Assembly: GCA_022376925.1 (NCBI GenBank)
Contig: JAIOJX010000002.1
Location: 130,892,831 to 130,956,830 of the forward strand
Source of the DNA: Tragulus kanchil
Taxonomy: Eukaryota; Chordata; Mammalia; Artiodactyla; Tragulidae
DNA: 64,000 nucleotides
Direction: 5' to 3'
Below are positions 45,603 through 57,962 of the stretch, in pieces. The position numbers and the translations under genes were made by a program. The notes below the pieces were generated by a model. The model was not told the DNA's origin, made no database searches, and saw nothing but the letters and a program-made list of their open reading frames with translations. The stretch's first letter is position 1; every line of letters begins with the position of its first letter.

Positions 45603-47820
45603 AACTGGGCGTCAGGTGTTTCATCCTTTTCACTGCTGTGTACACAGCCATGAAAGCACTTTAGAGTGTTGATTTTAAGGTTTGGAATCAGTTTTAATGA
45701 GTAAGCCAATTCGCAAATATGGATTCTGCCAATAATAGAAATCGACTGTACTTTAATTCACCTTGGTTGAGTACTTAATATATTTCCAGGTGCTGTGCTA
45801 GGCACTTGGCATGTCTTAACTTATTTACTATTCACATTTACCTTCTAAAGTAAGCCTTTCAAAGCATGTAAACTCTGATTTCTTGATTTTTTTTCATTTT
45901 TTCACCTTGGATCCTTAGCCATGGTCAGTGGAGTGGGTTGGGACTAGATAACTTCTAGGACAATCCCAGAATGATGGAATGGGTCATCAGTTGGCTCAGC
46001 CCTGATGTTCTTCAGATAATCCTGAGGTAGAGTAGTTACTTTTAAATTTTAAATTTTAATTAATTGAATTAATTAGCATTGTGTTTACTGAATAGAGTAA
46101 TAATAGCAGACAAAGGAAAGGAAATTACACGTAAACCCATCACTAATGAATCCAGTGGTGGTATTATCATTGTTGTTGGTGTAATTATTAGGCCCATTTA
46201 TTGTGTAATTTTTAGATTAGTTCAGTTCAATCGCTCAGTCGTGTCCAACTCTGCTACCCCATGGACTGTGGTAGGCCAGGTTTCCTTGTCCTTCATCTTC
46301 CAGAGCTTGCTCAAACTCATGTCCTTTGAAACAGTGATGCCATCCAACCATCTTGTCCTCTGTCATCCACTTCCCTTCGCCTTCTATTTTTCCCAGCATC
46401 AGGGTGTCTTCCAATAAGTCATCTTTTTGCATTAGGTGGCCAAAGTATTGGAGCTTCACCTTCAGTATCAATCCTTCCAATGTGTATTCAGGGTTGATTT
46501 CATTTAGGATTGACTGGTTTGATCTCCTTGCAGTCCAAGGGACTCTCAAGAGTCTTCTGCAAAAAACAAAAGTCTTCTACAACACCACAGTTCAAAGGCA
46601 TCCATTCTTTGGAACTCAGTCTTCGTTTTGGTCCAGCTCTCACATCCATATGTGACTACTGGGAAAACCGTTGCTTTGACTATACGGACTTTTGTCAGCA
46701 AAACTCGATATGTGCTTTGGAACTGGGCGTCAGGTGTTTCATCCTTTTCACTGCTGTGTACACAGCCATGAAAGCACTTTAGAGTGTTGATTTTAAGGTT
46801 TGGAATCAGTTTTAATGAGTAAGCCAATTCGCAAATATGGATTCTGCCAATAATAGAAATCGACTGTACTTTAATTCACCTTGGTTGAGTACTTAATATA
46901 TTTCCAGGTGCTGTGCTAGGCACTTGGCATGTCTTAACTTATTTACTATTCACATTTACCTTCTAAAGTAAGCCTTTCAAAGCATGTAAACTCTGATTTC
47001 TTGATTTTTTTTCATTTTTTCACCTTGGATCCTTAGCCATGGTCAGTGGAGTGGGTTGGGACTAGATAACTTCTAGGACAATCCCAGAATGATGGAATGG
47101 GTCATCAGTTGGCTCAGCCCTGATGTTCTTCAGATAATCCTGAGGTAGAGTAGTTACTTTTAAATTTTAAATTTTAATTAATTGAATTAATTAGCATTGT
47201 GTTTACTGAATAGAGTAATAATAGCAGACAAAGGAAAGGAAATTACACGTAAACCCATCACTAATGAATCCAGTGGTGGTATTATCATTGTTGTTGGTGT
47301 AATTATTAGGCCCATTTATTGTGTAATTTTTAGATTAGTTCAGTTCAATCGCTCAGTCGTGTCCAACTCTGCTACCCCATGGACTGTGGTAGGCCAGGTT
47401 TCCTTGTCCTTCATCTTCCAGAGCTTGCTCAAACTCATGTCCTTTGAAACAGTGATGCCATCCAACCATCTTGTCCTCTGTCATCCACTTCCCTTCGCCT
47501 TCTATTTTTCCCAGCATCAGGGTGTCTTCCAATAAGTCATCTTTTTGCATTAGGTGGCCAAAGTATTGGAGCTTCACCTTCAGTATCAATCCTTCCAATG
47601 TGTATTCAGGGTTGATTTCATTTAGGATTGACTGGTTTGATCTCCTTGCAGTCCAAGGGACTCTCAAGAGTCTTCTGCAAAAAACAAAAGTCTTCTACAA
47701 CACCACAGTTCAAAGGCATCCATTCTTTGGAACTCAGTCTTCTTTTTGGTCCAGCTCTCACATCCATATGTGACTACTGGGAAAACCGTTGCTTTGACTA
47801 TACGGACTTTTGTCAGCAAA
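45603..47820. repeat. Direct duplication 14 (45603-46720 / 46721-47820)
   Basis: Offset 1118 bp. Copy 1 is garbled over its last ~25 bp. It contains the 3' part of an antisense BovB, in LDAF1 intron 2. Confidence 0.95.
46216..46712 (-). mobile_element. BovB, antisense, duplicated 3' part
   Basis: GTTCAGTTCAATCGCTCAGT through TATACGGACTTTTGTCAGCA, complement of the BovB 3' region. It is the copy 1 version of 47334-47830. Confidence 0.88.
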
Positions 47821-48946
47821 GTGATGTCTCTGCTTTTGAATATGCTGCCTAGGTTTGTCAGAGCAAGCGTCTTTTAATTTCATAGCTGCAGTCACTGTTC
47901 ACAGTGATTTTTGGAGCCCAAGAATATAAAGTCTGTCACTGTTTCCATTGTTTGCCCATCTGTTTGCATGAAGTGATGGGACTGAATGTCATGATCTTTG
48001 TTTTTTGAATATTGAGTTTTAGGCTAGCTTTTTCTCTCTTCTCTTTCACCTTCATCAAGAGGCTCTTTCGATCCTCTTTACTTTCTGCCGTAAGGGTGGT
48101 GTCATCTGCATACCTGAGGTTATTCATATGTCTCCTGGCAATCTTGATTGCAGTTTGGGCTTCATGCAGCCTAGCATTTTGCATGATGGATTCTACATAT
48201 AAGTTAAACAAGGAGGATGTCAGTACACAGCCTCGAGTACTCCTTTCCCAATTTGGAACCAGTTTCTTGTTCCATGTCCTGTTCTCCCTGTTGCTTCTTG
48301 ATCCACATAGAAGTTTCACAGGAGACAGGTAAGGTGGTCTGGTATTCCCATTTTCCACAATTTGTTGTGATCCACACAGTCAAAGGCTTTAGCATAGTCA
48401 GTGAAGCAAAAGTAGAAGTTTTTCTGGAATTCTCTTGTTCTTTCTACAATCCAATGGATGTTGGCAATTTGATCTGTGGTTCTTCTGTCTTTTCTAAATT
48501 CAGCTTATACATCTGGAATTTCTCAGTTCACAGATGGTTGAAGCCTAGCTTGGAGGATTTTGATTGTTACTTTGCTAGCATGCGAAATGAGTACAGTCGT
48601 GCGATAGTTTGAGCATTGTTCCCTTTTGGGATGAAAACTGAACTTTTCCAGTTCTGTGGCCACTGCTGAGTTTTCCAAAATTGGTGGCATATTGAGTATA
48701 ACACTTGAGCAGCAGCATCTTTTAGGATTTGAAATAGCTCAGCTGGAATTCCATCACATCTGTTAGCTTTGTTTGTAGTGATGCTTCCTAAGGTGCATCT
48801 CACCACTTGACCTCACACTCCAAGATATCTGCTTCTAGGTGAGTGATTAAACCACTGTGGTCATCCAGGTCATTAAAATCTTTTTTGTATTTATTTTTTG
48901 TATTCTTGCCACTTCTTAATATCTTCTACTTCTGTTAGGTCTATAC
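47334..48946 (-). mobile_element. BovB, antisense, main body
   Basis: Continuous BovB complement from the 3' tail into the reverse-transcriptase region. The minus frame at 47936-48358 reads NARLHEAQTAIKIARRHMNN, then LRYADDTTLTAESKEDRKSL, which includes the RT catalytic YADD box. Frame breaks make it inactive. It is interrupted by an LTR at 48947. Confidence 0.88.
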
Positions 48947-49403
48947 TGTAAGAATCGCAAAGACACGCTGGACAGCAAGCTGTTAGGGAAAGAGCCCATT
49001 TGGGAAGAGTTCCCAGGTGAGATCCACAGGTCCAATAGGTGGGCCAGTGAAGTCGTGCCCCAGAGATGGGACAAGGAGGTTTTCTTTGGGAAGAAAAGGG
49101 GAAAAAAGAAAGGGGAGGGGGTTTCTTAGAGCAGGCGCAGAAACAAAGTCTTTGTTTAAACTAAGCAGGAAATTAGTGATGAGTCGGCTGTCCTGGAGTT
49201 GTCTGTGGGCATGGGGATGTGTAGTTCTTGTTACTTTCTACACCTGGTGGACAATCTTCATGGCCAGAGCGAACTCCTTATCGCAGGTCTTGAGAGACTC
49301 CCAGACACCAGCAGATCAGCAACAGGCCCTTTGCTGCTGACCCTTCAGGGCCAGCGAGTTCGCAACTGCAGTGTTAACCCTTTAATAGCCTACCAACCTA
49401 ACA
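48947..49403. mobile_element. Probable solo LTR inserted in BovB
   Basis: A 457-bp insertion starts TGTAAGAATCGC, ends CCAACCTAACA and is flanked by TATAC / TGTAC (one mismatch). BovB sequence continues on both sides (TTCTGTTAGGTC / CATTTCTGTCC). TG...CA ends plus a short target-site duplication fit an endogenous retrovirus LTR. Orientation and family are not determined; no internal retroviral genes are present. Confidence 0.55.
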
Positions 49404-49480
49404 TGTACCATTTCTGTCCTTTATTATGCCTATCTTTGCATGAAACCTTAGTCCAAAATTCAGCAACATGTTTGCTTGTT
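49404..49480 (-). mobile_element. Short BovB remainder and unmatched junction sequence
   Basis: CATTTCTGTCC to GCATGAAA is BovB. The last ~32 bp before 49481 match nothing in copy 2. Confidence 0.6.
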
Positions 49481-50050
49481 CAGTCAAAGGCTTTAGCATA
49501 GTCAGTGAAGCAAAAGTAGAAGTTTTTCTGGAATTCTCTTGTTCTTTCTACAATCCAATGGATGTTGGCAATTTGATCTGTGGTTCTTCTGTCTTTTCTA
49601 AATTCAGCTTATACATCTGGAATTTCTCAGTTCACAGATGGTTGAAGCCTAGCTTGGAGGATTTTGATTGTTACTTTGCTAGCATGCGAAATGAGTACAG
49701 TCGTGCGATAGTTTGAGCATTGTTCCCTTTTGGGATGAAAACTGAACTTTTCCAGTTCTGTGGCCACTGCTGAGTTTTCCAAAATTGGTGGCATATTGAG
49801 TATAACACTTGAGCAGCAGCATCTTTTAGGATTTGAAATAGCTCAGCTGGAATTCCATCACATCTGTTAGCTTTGTTTGTAGTGATGCTTCCTAAGGTGC
49901 ATCTCACCACTTGACCTCACACTCCAAGATATCTGCTTCTAGGTGAGTGATTAAACCACTGTGGTCATCCAGGTCATTAAAATCTTTTTTGTATTTATTT
50001 TTTGTATTCTTGCCACTTCTTAATATCTTCTACTTCTGTTAGGTCTATAC

Positions 50051-50507
50051 TGTAAGAATCGCAAAGACACGCTGGACAGCAAGCTGTTAGGGAAAGAGCC
50101 CATTTGGGAAGAGTTCCCAGGTGAGATCCACAGGTCCAATAGGTGGGCCAGTGAAGTCGTGCCCCAGAGATGGGACAAGGAGGTTTTCTTTGGGAAGAAA
50201 AGGGGAAAAAAGAAAGGGGAGGGGGTTTCTTAGAGCAGGCGCAGAAACAAAGTCTTTGTTTAAACTAAGCAGGAAATTAGTGATGAGTCGGCTGTCCTGG
50301 AGTTGTCTGTGGGCATGGGGATGTGTAGTTCTTGTTACTTTCTACACCTGGTGGACAATCTTCATGGCCAGAGCGAACTCCTTATCGCAGGTCTTGAGAG
50401 ACTCCCAGACACCAGCAGATCAGCAACAGGCCCTTTGCTGCTGACCCTTCAGGGCCAGCGAGTTCGCAACTGCAGTGTTAACCCTTTAATAGCCTACCAA
50501 CCTAACA
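50051..50507. mobile_element. Probable solo LTR, copy in duplication 15
   Basis: Same as 48947-49403, offset 1104. Confidence 0.55.
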
Positions 50508-50697
50508 TGTACCATTTCTGTCCTTTATTATGCCTATCTTTGCATGAAATGTTCCCTTAGTATCTCTAATTTTCTTGAGAAGATCTCTAGTCTTTTCCAT
50601 TCTATTGTTTTCTTCTATTTGTTTGCATTGTTCATTTAAGAAGGCTTTCTTATCTCTCCTTGCTGTTCTTTGGAACTCTGCATTCATATGGGTATAA
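50508..50697 (-). mobile_element. BovB, antisense, continuation beyond the LTR
   Basis: Reads CATTTCTGTCC, then TTGAGAAGATCTCTAGTC and CTTTGGAACTCTGCATTCAT, the BovB sequence expected after the LTR insertion point. Confidence 0.85.
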
Positions 50698-50711
50698 CTT
50701 TCCTTTTCTTT

Positions 50712-50869
50712 TTTAATATTTATTTATTTGAGTGTGCTGAGTCTTAGTTTTGGGACTTGGAATCTTTAGTTGCAGAATGTGGGATCTAGTTCCCTGACCA
50801 GGGATTGAACCCAGGCCCCCAGCATTGGGAACACAGAGTCTTAGCCACTGGACCACCAGGGAAGTCCCC
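50712..50869 (-). mobile_element. tRNA-derived SINE, antisense, short
   Basis: AATATTTATTTATTTGAGTG to GACCACCAGGGAAGTCCC. It lacks the long 3' half found in the other SINEs here. Confidence 0.75.
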
Positions 50870-52589
50870 TCTCCTTTACCTTTTGCTTCTCTTCTTTTCT
50901 CAGCTATTTATAAGGCCTCCTCAGACAGCCATTCTTTCTTTTTTTGCATTTCTTTTTCTTGCGGATGTTTTTGATCACTGCCTCCTGTACAGTGTTATGG
51001 ACCTCCAACCATAGTTCTCATAGGCACTCTATGAGATCTAATCCCTTGAATCTATTTGTCACTTTCACTGTGTAATCATAACAGATTTGATTTAGGTCAT
51101 ACCTGAATGGCCTAGTGATATTCCCTACTTTCTTCAAAAAGTCTGAATTTTGCAATAAGGAACTCGTGACCTGAGCCACAGTCAGCTCCTGGTCTGGTTT
51201 TTGCCGACTGTGTAGAGCTTCTCCATCTTTGGCTGCAAAGAATATAATTAATCTGATTGTAGTATTGACCATCTGGTGATATCCATGTATAGAGTCATCT
51301 CTTGTGTTATTGGAAAAACATATTTGCTATGACTAGTGTGTTCTTTTGGCAAATCTCTGTTAGCGTTTGCCATGCTTCATTTTGTACTTCAAGGCCAACC
51401 TTGCCTATTACTCCAGGTATCTCTTGATTTCCTACTTTTGCAAAGGACAGTAGATACTGATTATTTTTTTTGTTGTTCTCAGCCCAGGGAATTAGCCTGT
51501 CTTCTAAATGGTTCCAGATGGAGCCTTCATATCTTTAAACATTGGCCACATTGTCCGTGGTTTCGAATCTGCAATATTCATGTGTGCATTTTAAAACAAG
51601 TTGTCTTTGTCTGACCTTGGGCAGGTTGCTTGGGCTCATTGACTGTCTATCTTATCTGCTCTAAAATAAACAGTGCCAGGCTCATAGATTTGTTGTGAGG
51701 ATGATCTCAGATGCTGTTTGAGAAGGCCTTAGCATAGAGCCTGGCACGTTATGGTGCAGGTCTGTCCCAGCCTTGCATTCCTGGGGTATTCAGCACTGCT
51801 CCTAGCCTGTAATATTTACATTAGAATACCTGGAACTGCTTCTAGGATAGGGTTGTTCCTGAGCAGTGAGCTCCCCCACCTACCATCCTTCCATTGTGTC
51901 ACCCTCAATTGCCTGGGAGAATGAAAAGTTAATTCCTGTGTTCTAATCCCTGGATTTAAATAATGTTAAAATTTCCTTTGTTACCTATCTCATAACATTG
52001 TAGAGAGAAATAAATAAGGAAGTTTCTTGAAAACACTTAAATAATTCTTGGCACTTGGGTGTTTAATGAGTGTTCTCTATTATTATTAGGCATAACTGAA
52101 TCGTATCTTTCCCTTCTGAGATAGACTGGTCGGAACAAGGCCAGGGAAAGACAATTGCTGGGCTTAATTGTCTGTATCTTAAATTTGATCTCTCATTGTA
52201 TCTTAATGACTTTCTATTTTTTGGTTGTATGGTACAGATTTAGAAGAGGTTAAGAAAAAATTAGATGTCTTAAAGACTGTAAGTAGGCCCTTCCTGCTTT
52301 TCTCCTCTCAGATCCCTATGCCAGACAATCCTGTTGATTTTTCTTTTGTTATTTCTCTTTCATTCTGCATCTCCGCCTCCTCCTCTGCCATCAGCCTAGT
52401 TTGGACCATCATTATCTCTTACTGGTTTCCCTGCAAATCTTCTTGATGCCTCTCACGCTGGACTGCCAGGTTCATCTTTTTAAAAATTATTTCTTTGCAT
52501 CTGAAAAAATGGTACAAATGAACTTGTTTGCAGGGCAGAAATAGAGATGCAGACAGAGAGAAGGGACATGTTGACATGGAGGCAGGGGA
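50870..52589. other. LDAF1 intron 2, middle part
   Basis: About 51610-51755 is a MIR remnant (CTTGGGCAGGTTGCTTGGGC to AGCATAGAGCCTGGCACG). The rest has no recognised exon. Confidence 0.5.
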
Positions 52590-52845
52590 GAGTGGGACAC
52601 ATTGAGAGAGCATCATTGACATATATACGCTACCATGTGTAAAATTGCTAGTGGGAAGCGGCTGTATAGCACAGGAAGCTCAGCTTAGTGCTCTGTGATG
52701 ACCTAGAGGGTTGGGGTGGGAGAGTGGGAGGGAGGCTCAGGATGGACAGGATGTTTGTATACTTATGGCTGAATCACATTGTTGTACGGCAGAAACTAAT
52801 ACAACATTGTAAAGCAATTATACTCCAATAAAAAAGAATAACATG
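52590..52845 (+). mobile_element. L1 3' end fragment
   Basis: GCTGTATAGCACAGGAAGCT, a G-rich block, CATTGTTGTACGGCAGAAAC and TTATACTCCAATAAAAAAG in order: L1 3' untranslated region. Confidence 0.75.
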
Positions 52846-54027
52846 TTCACATTAATTTAAAAAATTATTCCTGTGAATGTATCAGAGTCTTGCCCAAAAG
52901 CCAGGAGTTTGTTTCTTGATTTTTTTCTAGATAAAGTTTGAGTGAGCACTTTCCAATATAAATATGATGTGAGCCACATACATAGCTTTAAGTTATCAAG
53001 TAGCCATATTTAAAAACAGTAACATATGTAAAATTAATTTTTATAATATATTTTATATAGCTCAGTATATCCAAAAAAATATAATTTCAACACACAAATA
53101 CTATTAAAAAATTGTTGATGAGATAGTTTACTTTTTTAAAAAATTTTTCATTTCTTTTTTAATTGGTAGAATATTGCCTTACGATTTTATTTTGGTTTCT
53201 GCCATACACAATGCAAGTTGATCTTAATTATATATATAATTATATATATATATATATATATATCTCCCTTCCCTTCTGAGTCTTCCTCACCTCCTGCATT
53301 GCACCCTTCTAGGCCACCATACATTCTTTTTTTAATACACTCAGGGCAGATCTCAATTTTCCATGGGAAATGCTTGATCTCTATTCAGTCATATATTTTA
53401 TAATTGAAAAACGCTTTGAAACATACCCAACTTATTTGAAATGTAATCAGTTTTTTCAATAACTGAATCAAATTGTTTTTAAATTTAAATTAGAGTAAAA
53501 TCCAGTTCATTGGTCCTACTGCCCACGTTTCAGGTGCTCAGTGGCCACATACAGCTATTATGCTAGAGAGTCTGGATATAAAGTCATAAGTCTGGCATTC
53601 TGGTGTTCTAACCTCATCTTTTCCTCCCCACTACGGTTACTGGGACTCTTGATTATGCAGATCAGAGAAAACAGTTCTTTCTGTCAGGTGACACCGGGGA
53701 CTTACTCAGGATAGCTGTGACAAAACAGTTAAGATCTAAGCTCGAAGGACCTGCCCCACTCCTGTGGCCTCTCTGCCTCTCTCTCACCTCGAACAGCCCT
53801 ATCCATATCTCACTGGGTTCTGATGCTAGAGCATCCATGCTGGATAGTTATAGCTCAGAGGTGATTCCTGGCCTAGTCAGCCTCTGACAAGAGAAGCTAA
53901 ATAGCCAGGTCTTAGATAGTTTTTGTCAGAAAGGAGTAGCTGGAGGCAGTGTAGCCAGTGGACGTTACGCCATTTTGTGGCTGGGCAGGCAGTGAAGTTT
54001 GTCAATATGGAAGCCCCAAGACAGAGA
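52846..54027. other. LDAF1 intron 2 with old DNA-transposon remnant and (TA)n
   Basis: A (TA)n microsatellite lies at about 53226-53263 inside an antisense L1-like insert (53140-53400). No exon. Confidence 0.45.
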
Positions 54028-54787
54028 GCAGTGGCTTCTTGGAACAGCCTTTTCTAGTTGAAGGGAGTGAGTCCTGTGCTTTTTCATTGTCAACTTGAAC
54101 TACAGGACCCTCCTGTCTTCCAGCTTGCCCCCAGCATACTCCATTTGAATCACTTGGGTGAACAACTGTTTTAGGAGCATGTGTTTTAGTTAGTGACACC
54201 CACGGTCACTATAGTTTGTTATGTCTTCAGTTTACCTGCTGTGCTACATGGCCCAAAGGAAGGACCACTTTTGGTGGGGGAAGGTTCTGGAATGATGGAG
54301 GCTTTCCAGGAAATGGAAACTAGCATGCCAGCACTGAGAAGAGATGGCATGGAGCCTAAGAAGATAAGGGATACCTATCTTTGTGAGGATCCCTAGGGCC
54401 AGCTCGGTATCAAAGCAGCTCTTCCCCACTGATCCAGCTCCAGAAACCCTTTTCTTTGGTGGAGGAAGATAACCTACCTATTAACGCAGTATAAGCTTGC
54501 AGTAGTCGTCAGGCTGTGACCTGACTGGTATCCAGGTTGACGACATAATATTTTCTCCTAATGAAGCGGCGGCCATTGCAAACCTGTGACATCTGAAGTG
54601 AAAAGAGTGAATGTTGAATGCCTAGATTTTGCCACTTGAAACCAGGTGACTCTAGGTGAGTCATTTTATCCCACTGTTCTCAAACTTTAATGTGTATACA
54701 AATCACCTGATGATCTTGTTAAAAGACAAAATCTGATTTGTCACATCTGGGTCAGGGTCCGAGATACTGCATATCTAACAAGCTCCC

Positions 54788-54975
54788 AGGGTCTTCCTTG
54801 GCAGTCCAGTGGTTAAGACTTTGCCTTCCAATACCAGAGATATGGGTTTGATTTCTGGTAGGGGAGCTAAGATCCTACACGCCTCCTGGCCAAAAATAAA
54901 ATAAAACATAAAACAAGGAATACTATAACAAATTCAATAAAGACTTAAAAACCCAAAAAACAAAACAATAAACAA
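54788..54975 (+). mobile_element. tRNA-derived SINE, diverged
   Basis: GTCTTCCTTGGCAGTCCAGT, GGTTTGATTTC B-box-like site and a long A-rich tail. Copy at 55836-56023. Confidence 0.72.
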
Positions 54976-55835
54976 GCTCCCAGGTGATACCAAGTAGCCA
55001 GAATTTAACCTCTCTGTGTCTCAGTGGCCTCAGCTGTGAAGTAAGCAGCCAGTAGTATGTCTGTTACATCAGAGTGCAGTGGCTTCTTGGAACAGCCTTT
55101 TCTAGTTGAAGGGAGTGAGTCCTGTGCTTTTTCATTGTCAACTTGAACTACAGGACCCTCCTGTCTTCCAGCTTGCCCCCAGCATACTCCATTTGAATCA
55201 CTTGGGTGAACAACTGTTTTAGGAGCATGTGTTTTAGTTAGTGACACCCACGGTCACTATAGTTTGTTATGTCTTCAGTTTACCTGCTGTGCTACATGGC
55301 CCAAAGGAAGGACCACTTTTGGTGGGGGAAGGTTCTGGAATGATGGAGGCTTTCCAGGAAATGGAAACTAGCATGCCAGCACTGAGAAGAGATGGCATGG
55401 AGCCTAAGAAGATAAGGGATACCTATCTTTGTGAGGATCCCTAGGGCCAGCTCGGTATCAAAGCAGCTCTTCCCCACTGATCCAGCTCCAGAAACCCTTT
55501 TCTTTGGTGGAGGAAGATAACCTACCTATTAACGCAGTATAAGCTTGCAGTAGTCGTCAGGCTGTGACCTGACTGGTATCCAGGTTGACGACATAATATT
55601 TTCTCCTAATGAAGTGGCGGCCATTGCAAACCTGTGACATCTGAAGTGAAAAGAGTGAATGTTGAATGCCTAGATTTTGCCACTTGGAAACCAGGTGACT
55701 CTAGGTGAGTCATTTTATCCCACTGTTCTCAAACTTTAATGTGTATACAAATCACCTGATGATCTTGTTAAAAGACAAAATCTGATTTGTCACATCTGGG
55801 TCAGGGTCCGAGATACTGCATATCTAACAAGCTCC

Positions 55836-56023
55836 CAGGGTCTTCCTTGGCAGTCCAGTGGTTAAGACTTTGCCTTCCAATACCAGAGATATGGGTTTGA
55901 TTTCTGGTAGGGGAGCTAAGATCCTACACGCCTCCTGGCCAAAAATAAAATAAAACATAAAACAAGGAATACTATAACAAATTCAATAAAGACTTAAAAA
56001 CCCAAAAAACAAAACAATAAACA
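55836..56023 (+). mobile_element. Same SINE, copy in duplication 16
   Basis: Same as 54788-54975, offset 1048. Confidence 0.72.
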
Positions 56024-56401
56024 AGCTCCCAGGTGATACCAAGTAGCCAGAATTTAACCTCTCTGTGTCTCAGTGGCCTCAGCTGTGAAGTAAGCAGCCA
56101 GTAGTATGTCTGTTACATCAGAGTGCACGTATGCTGAGCATGCCTTCTGAGAGTGGGTGTGCAAAGCACTAGAGCCGTGCTTGGATGTTTCCTTTGTTCA
56201 CTGGACTTGAGATTGGGTAGGGCTCTCAAACTTACCACCTGTCCACAGCCGCCTTAAGTTGTTGCTAGGGCAACTCATGTCTTGGGAGGATTATTATTGT
56301 TGACTTCTTACTGGCTTATATAACTTCCTACAGCTCGGGTGAATCCATCAACCTGGGGTTCAGACATGGTATTCACTCCTGCACTTCTTCTTTGCCCACA
56401 G

Positions 56402-56570
56402 GTGGTTGCCTTTATGAAATCTCCAGTGGGTCAGTACCTCGACAGGCATCCTTTCCTGACCCTCACCTTGCTGGTATTTGCTGCTCTGTCAGCTGTTCCT
56501 GTTGGCTTCTTCCTGCTCCTCGTGGTGCTTACCTCCCTGGCTGCTTTCGTGGGAGTCATATTACTGGAAG
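56402..56570 (+). CDS. LDAF1: LDAF1 coding exon 2 (residues 33-89, first hydrophobic region)
   Basis: The acceptor CTTTGCCCACAG precedes 56402, and the donor is GGAAG|GTATCC. The 169-bp exon reads [20 protein letters not shown], then [20 protein letters not shown] and [16 protein letters not shown], ending one base into a glycine codon. Residues about 49-87 are almost wholly hydrophobic with a central proline, which fits the membrane-hairpin region of promethin. It joins exon 61850-61988 as G|GA (Gly89). A 12.5-kb intron with BovB, LTR and SINE insertions separates it from the start-codon exon. Confidence 0.95.
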
Positions 56571-56694
56571 GTATCCTGTTGTTTCTCACCCCCTTGGAAA
56601 ATGACTCACTTGGGATGACAGTGTTTATTGGGCATCTGCCACTCTTGTCAAAGGTTGCTGTTCTTGTCAAAATAACATTGGCCAAGACAGCTTA

Positions 56695-56920
56695 ACAGAG
56701 TAGTGAAAACATGGACTCTGGAGTCTATTAGAATCCCACCTTCCCCAGTGTGATTTTGGACATGTTATTTACTCTCTCTGAGCCTCAAATTCCTCATATG
56801 TAAAATAGGGATGTAATAATACTGTCTCAGAGGGTTGTCAGGATTGAAACTTAAAGTACTTAGCACAATCCTTGCCACAGAGCAGCTTCTCCATGAGTGT
56901 TAACTATTGTCATTAAACAG
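56695..56920 (+). repeat. MIR element
   Basis: AACATGGACTCTGGAGTCTA, CTCTGAGCCTCAAATTCCTC and TGTAAAATAGGGATGTAATA: well-preserved MIR just after LDAF1 exon 56402-56570. Confidence 0.85.
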
Positions 56921-57498
56921 AGAAGCCATTCACTCCAGAGAGATTTATTGAGCCCCTGTTGCATATCAGGTGCCTTGCTGTGTACTGAGGCTCCCCGTCA
57001 CCTTCCTCCTGAAGTCCCACCCTCTGTTGTCAGCCCCTCCTTGAGTTACTAAGTTAAAATTACTAAGAAAGTAAATCAGATATTTGCCAGCACTTTGTGG
57101 TTGTTAGCCATCCTTTGAAAAATAGTGATCTAGGATTTTGTGAATCTATGAAAAGGCACCACGTCTGTTTACCTTCTCCACTTTCCTTCCTGCCCAGAGT
57201 CCATTCCTGAAATGGTCACTGTGGAGTGCTGGGTGGGCTATTTAACCACTCGTCAGGCAAGGGGAAGGAGGTCTGCCCTGCAGCATTTCCCATGTTATTA
57301 ATTCTATATTGGAAAGAGAAATTTTGTTATGAAGGAGGCAAGAGGAAGTGTTTTGGGCAGACAAAAACTACCATAGTCTGTCACGTGTATGATAGTCATT
57401 TAATTGTCATACCATCACATAGAGGTCGTTATTACTATATTCTTTTTATTGGTGAGTGAAACTAGAGCTCTTAAGAGGCCCAAGAAGTCATACCATAA
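56921..57498. other. LDAF1 intron 3, no gene recognised
   Basis: Unremarkable sequence; no exon, RNA gene or young repeat. Confidence 0.5.
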
Positions 57499-57718
57499 AT
57501 GACTTGGTTTAGTCACCCAATCATGTCTGATTTCTGTGACCCCATGGACTGGGGCCTGCCAGGCGCCTCTGTCCATGGGATTCTCCAGGCAAGAATGCTG
57601 GAGTGGGTTGCCATGTCCTCCTCCAGATGATCTTCCAGACCCAGGGATTGAACCCTGGTCTCTTATGTCTCCTGCATTGCAGGCAGGTTCTTTACCGACT
57701 GAGCCATGAGGGAAGGTT
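57499..57718 (-). mobile_element. Bov-A-type SINE, antisense
   Basis: AGTCACCCAATCATGTCTGA, CCATGGGATTCTCCAGGCAA and GCAGGCAGGTTCTTTACCGA. Copy at 58626-58845. Confidence 0.82.
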
Positions 57719-57962
57719 AACGAGGTCAGACTCAGGCCTGTCAACTGTAAAAAAGCCGTGCTGTTTCTGTAGTACCTTTTACTATTTTCCACCCATTTAC
57801 CCCATATGATAAACATGTATTTGCTCTGCACTTGTTAGATGCTATGACGATAGCTTTCAGTGAATGGTACCAGATTCGTGATCTCCAAAGGAAAAAATTT
57901 CCCTTTGGGACCAAAGACGCAGCTTAGGCACTCAGAGCTTCGTGCGACAAAAGTTTTACTAA

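Larger units (their letters stand above)
48377..50549. repeat. Direct duplication 15 (48377-49448 / 49481-50549)
   Basis: Offset 1104 bp, with about 32 bp of unmatched sequence before the junction. It contains the BovB middle part and the probable solo LTR. Confidence 0.95.
54028..56127. repeat. Direct duplication 16 (54028-55075 / 55076-56127)
   Basis: Offset 1048 bp, clean edges at GCAGTGG, with a few single-base differences (for example at 54569/55617). It ends about 275 bp before LDAF1 exon 56402-56570. Confidence 0.95.

Noticed and set aside
53226..53263. Possible structured or regulatory TA tract
   Set aside because: A simple (TA)n microsatellite; no sign of function.
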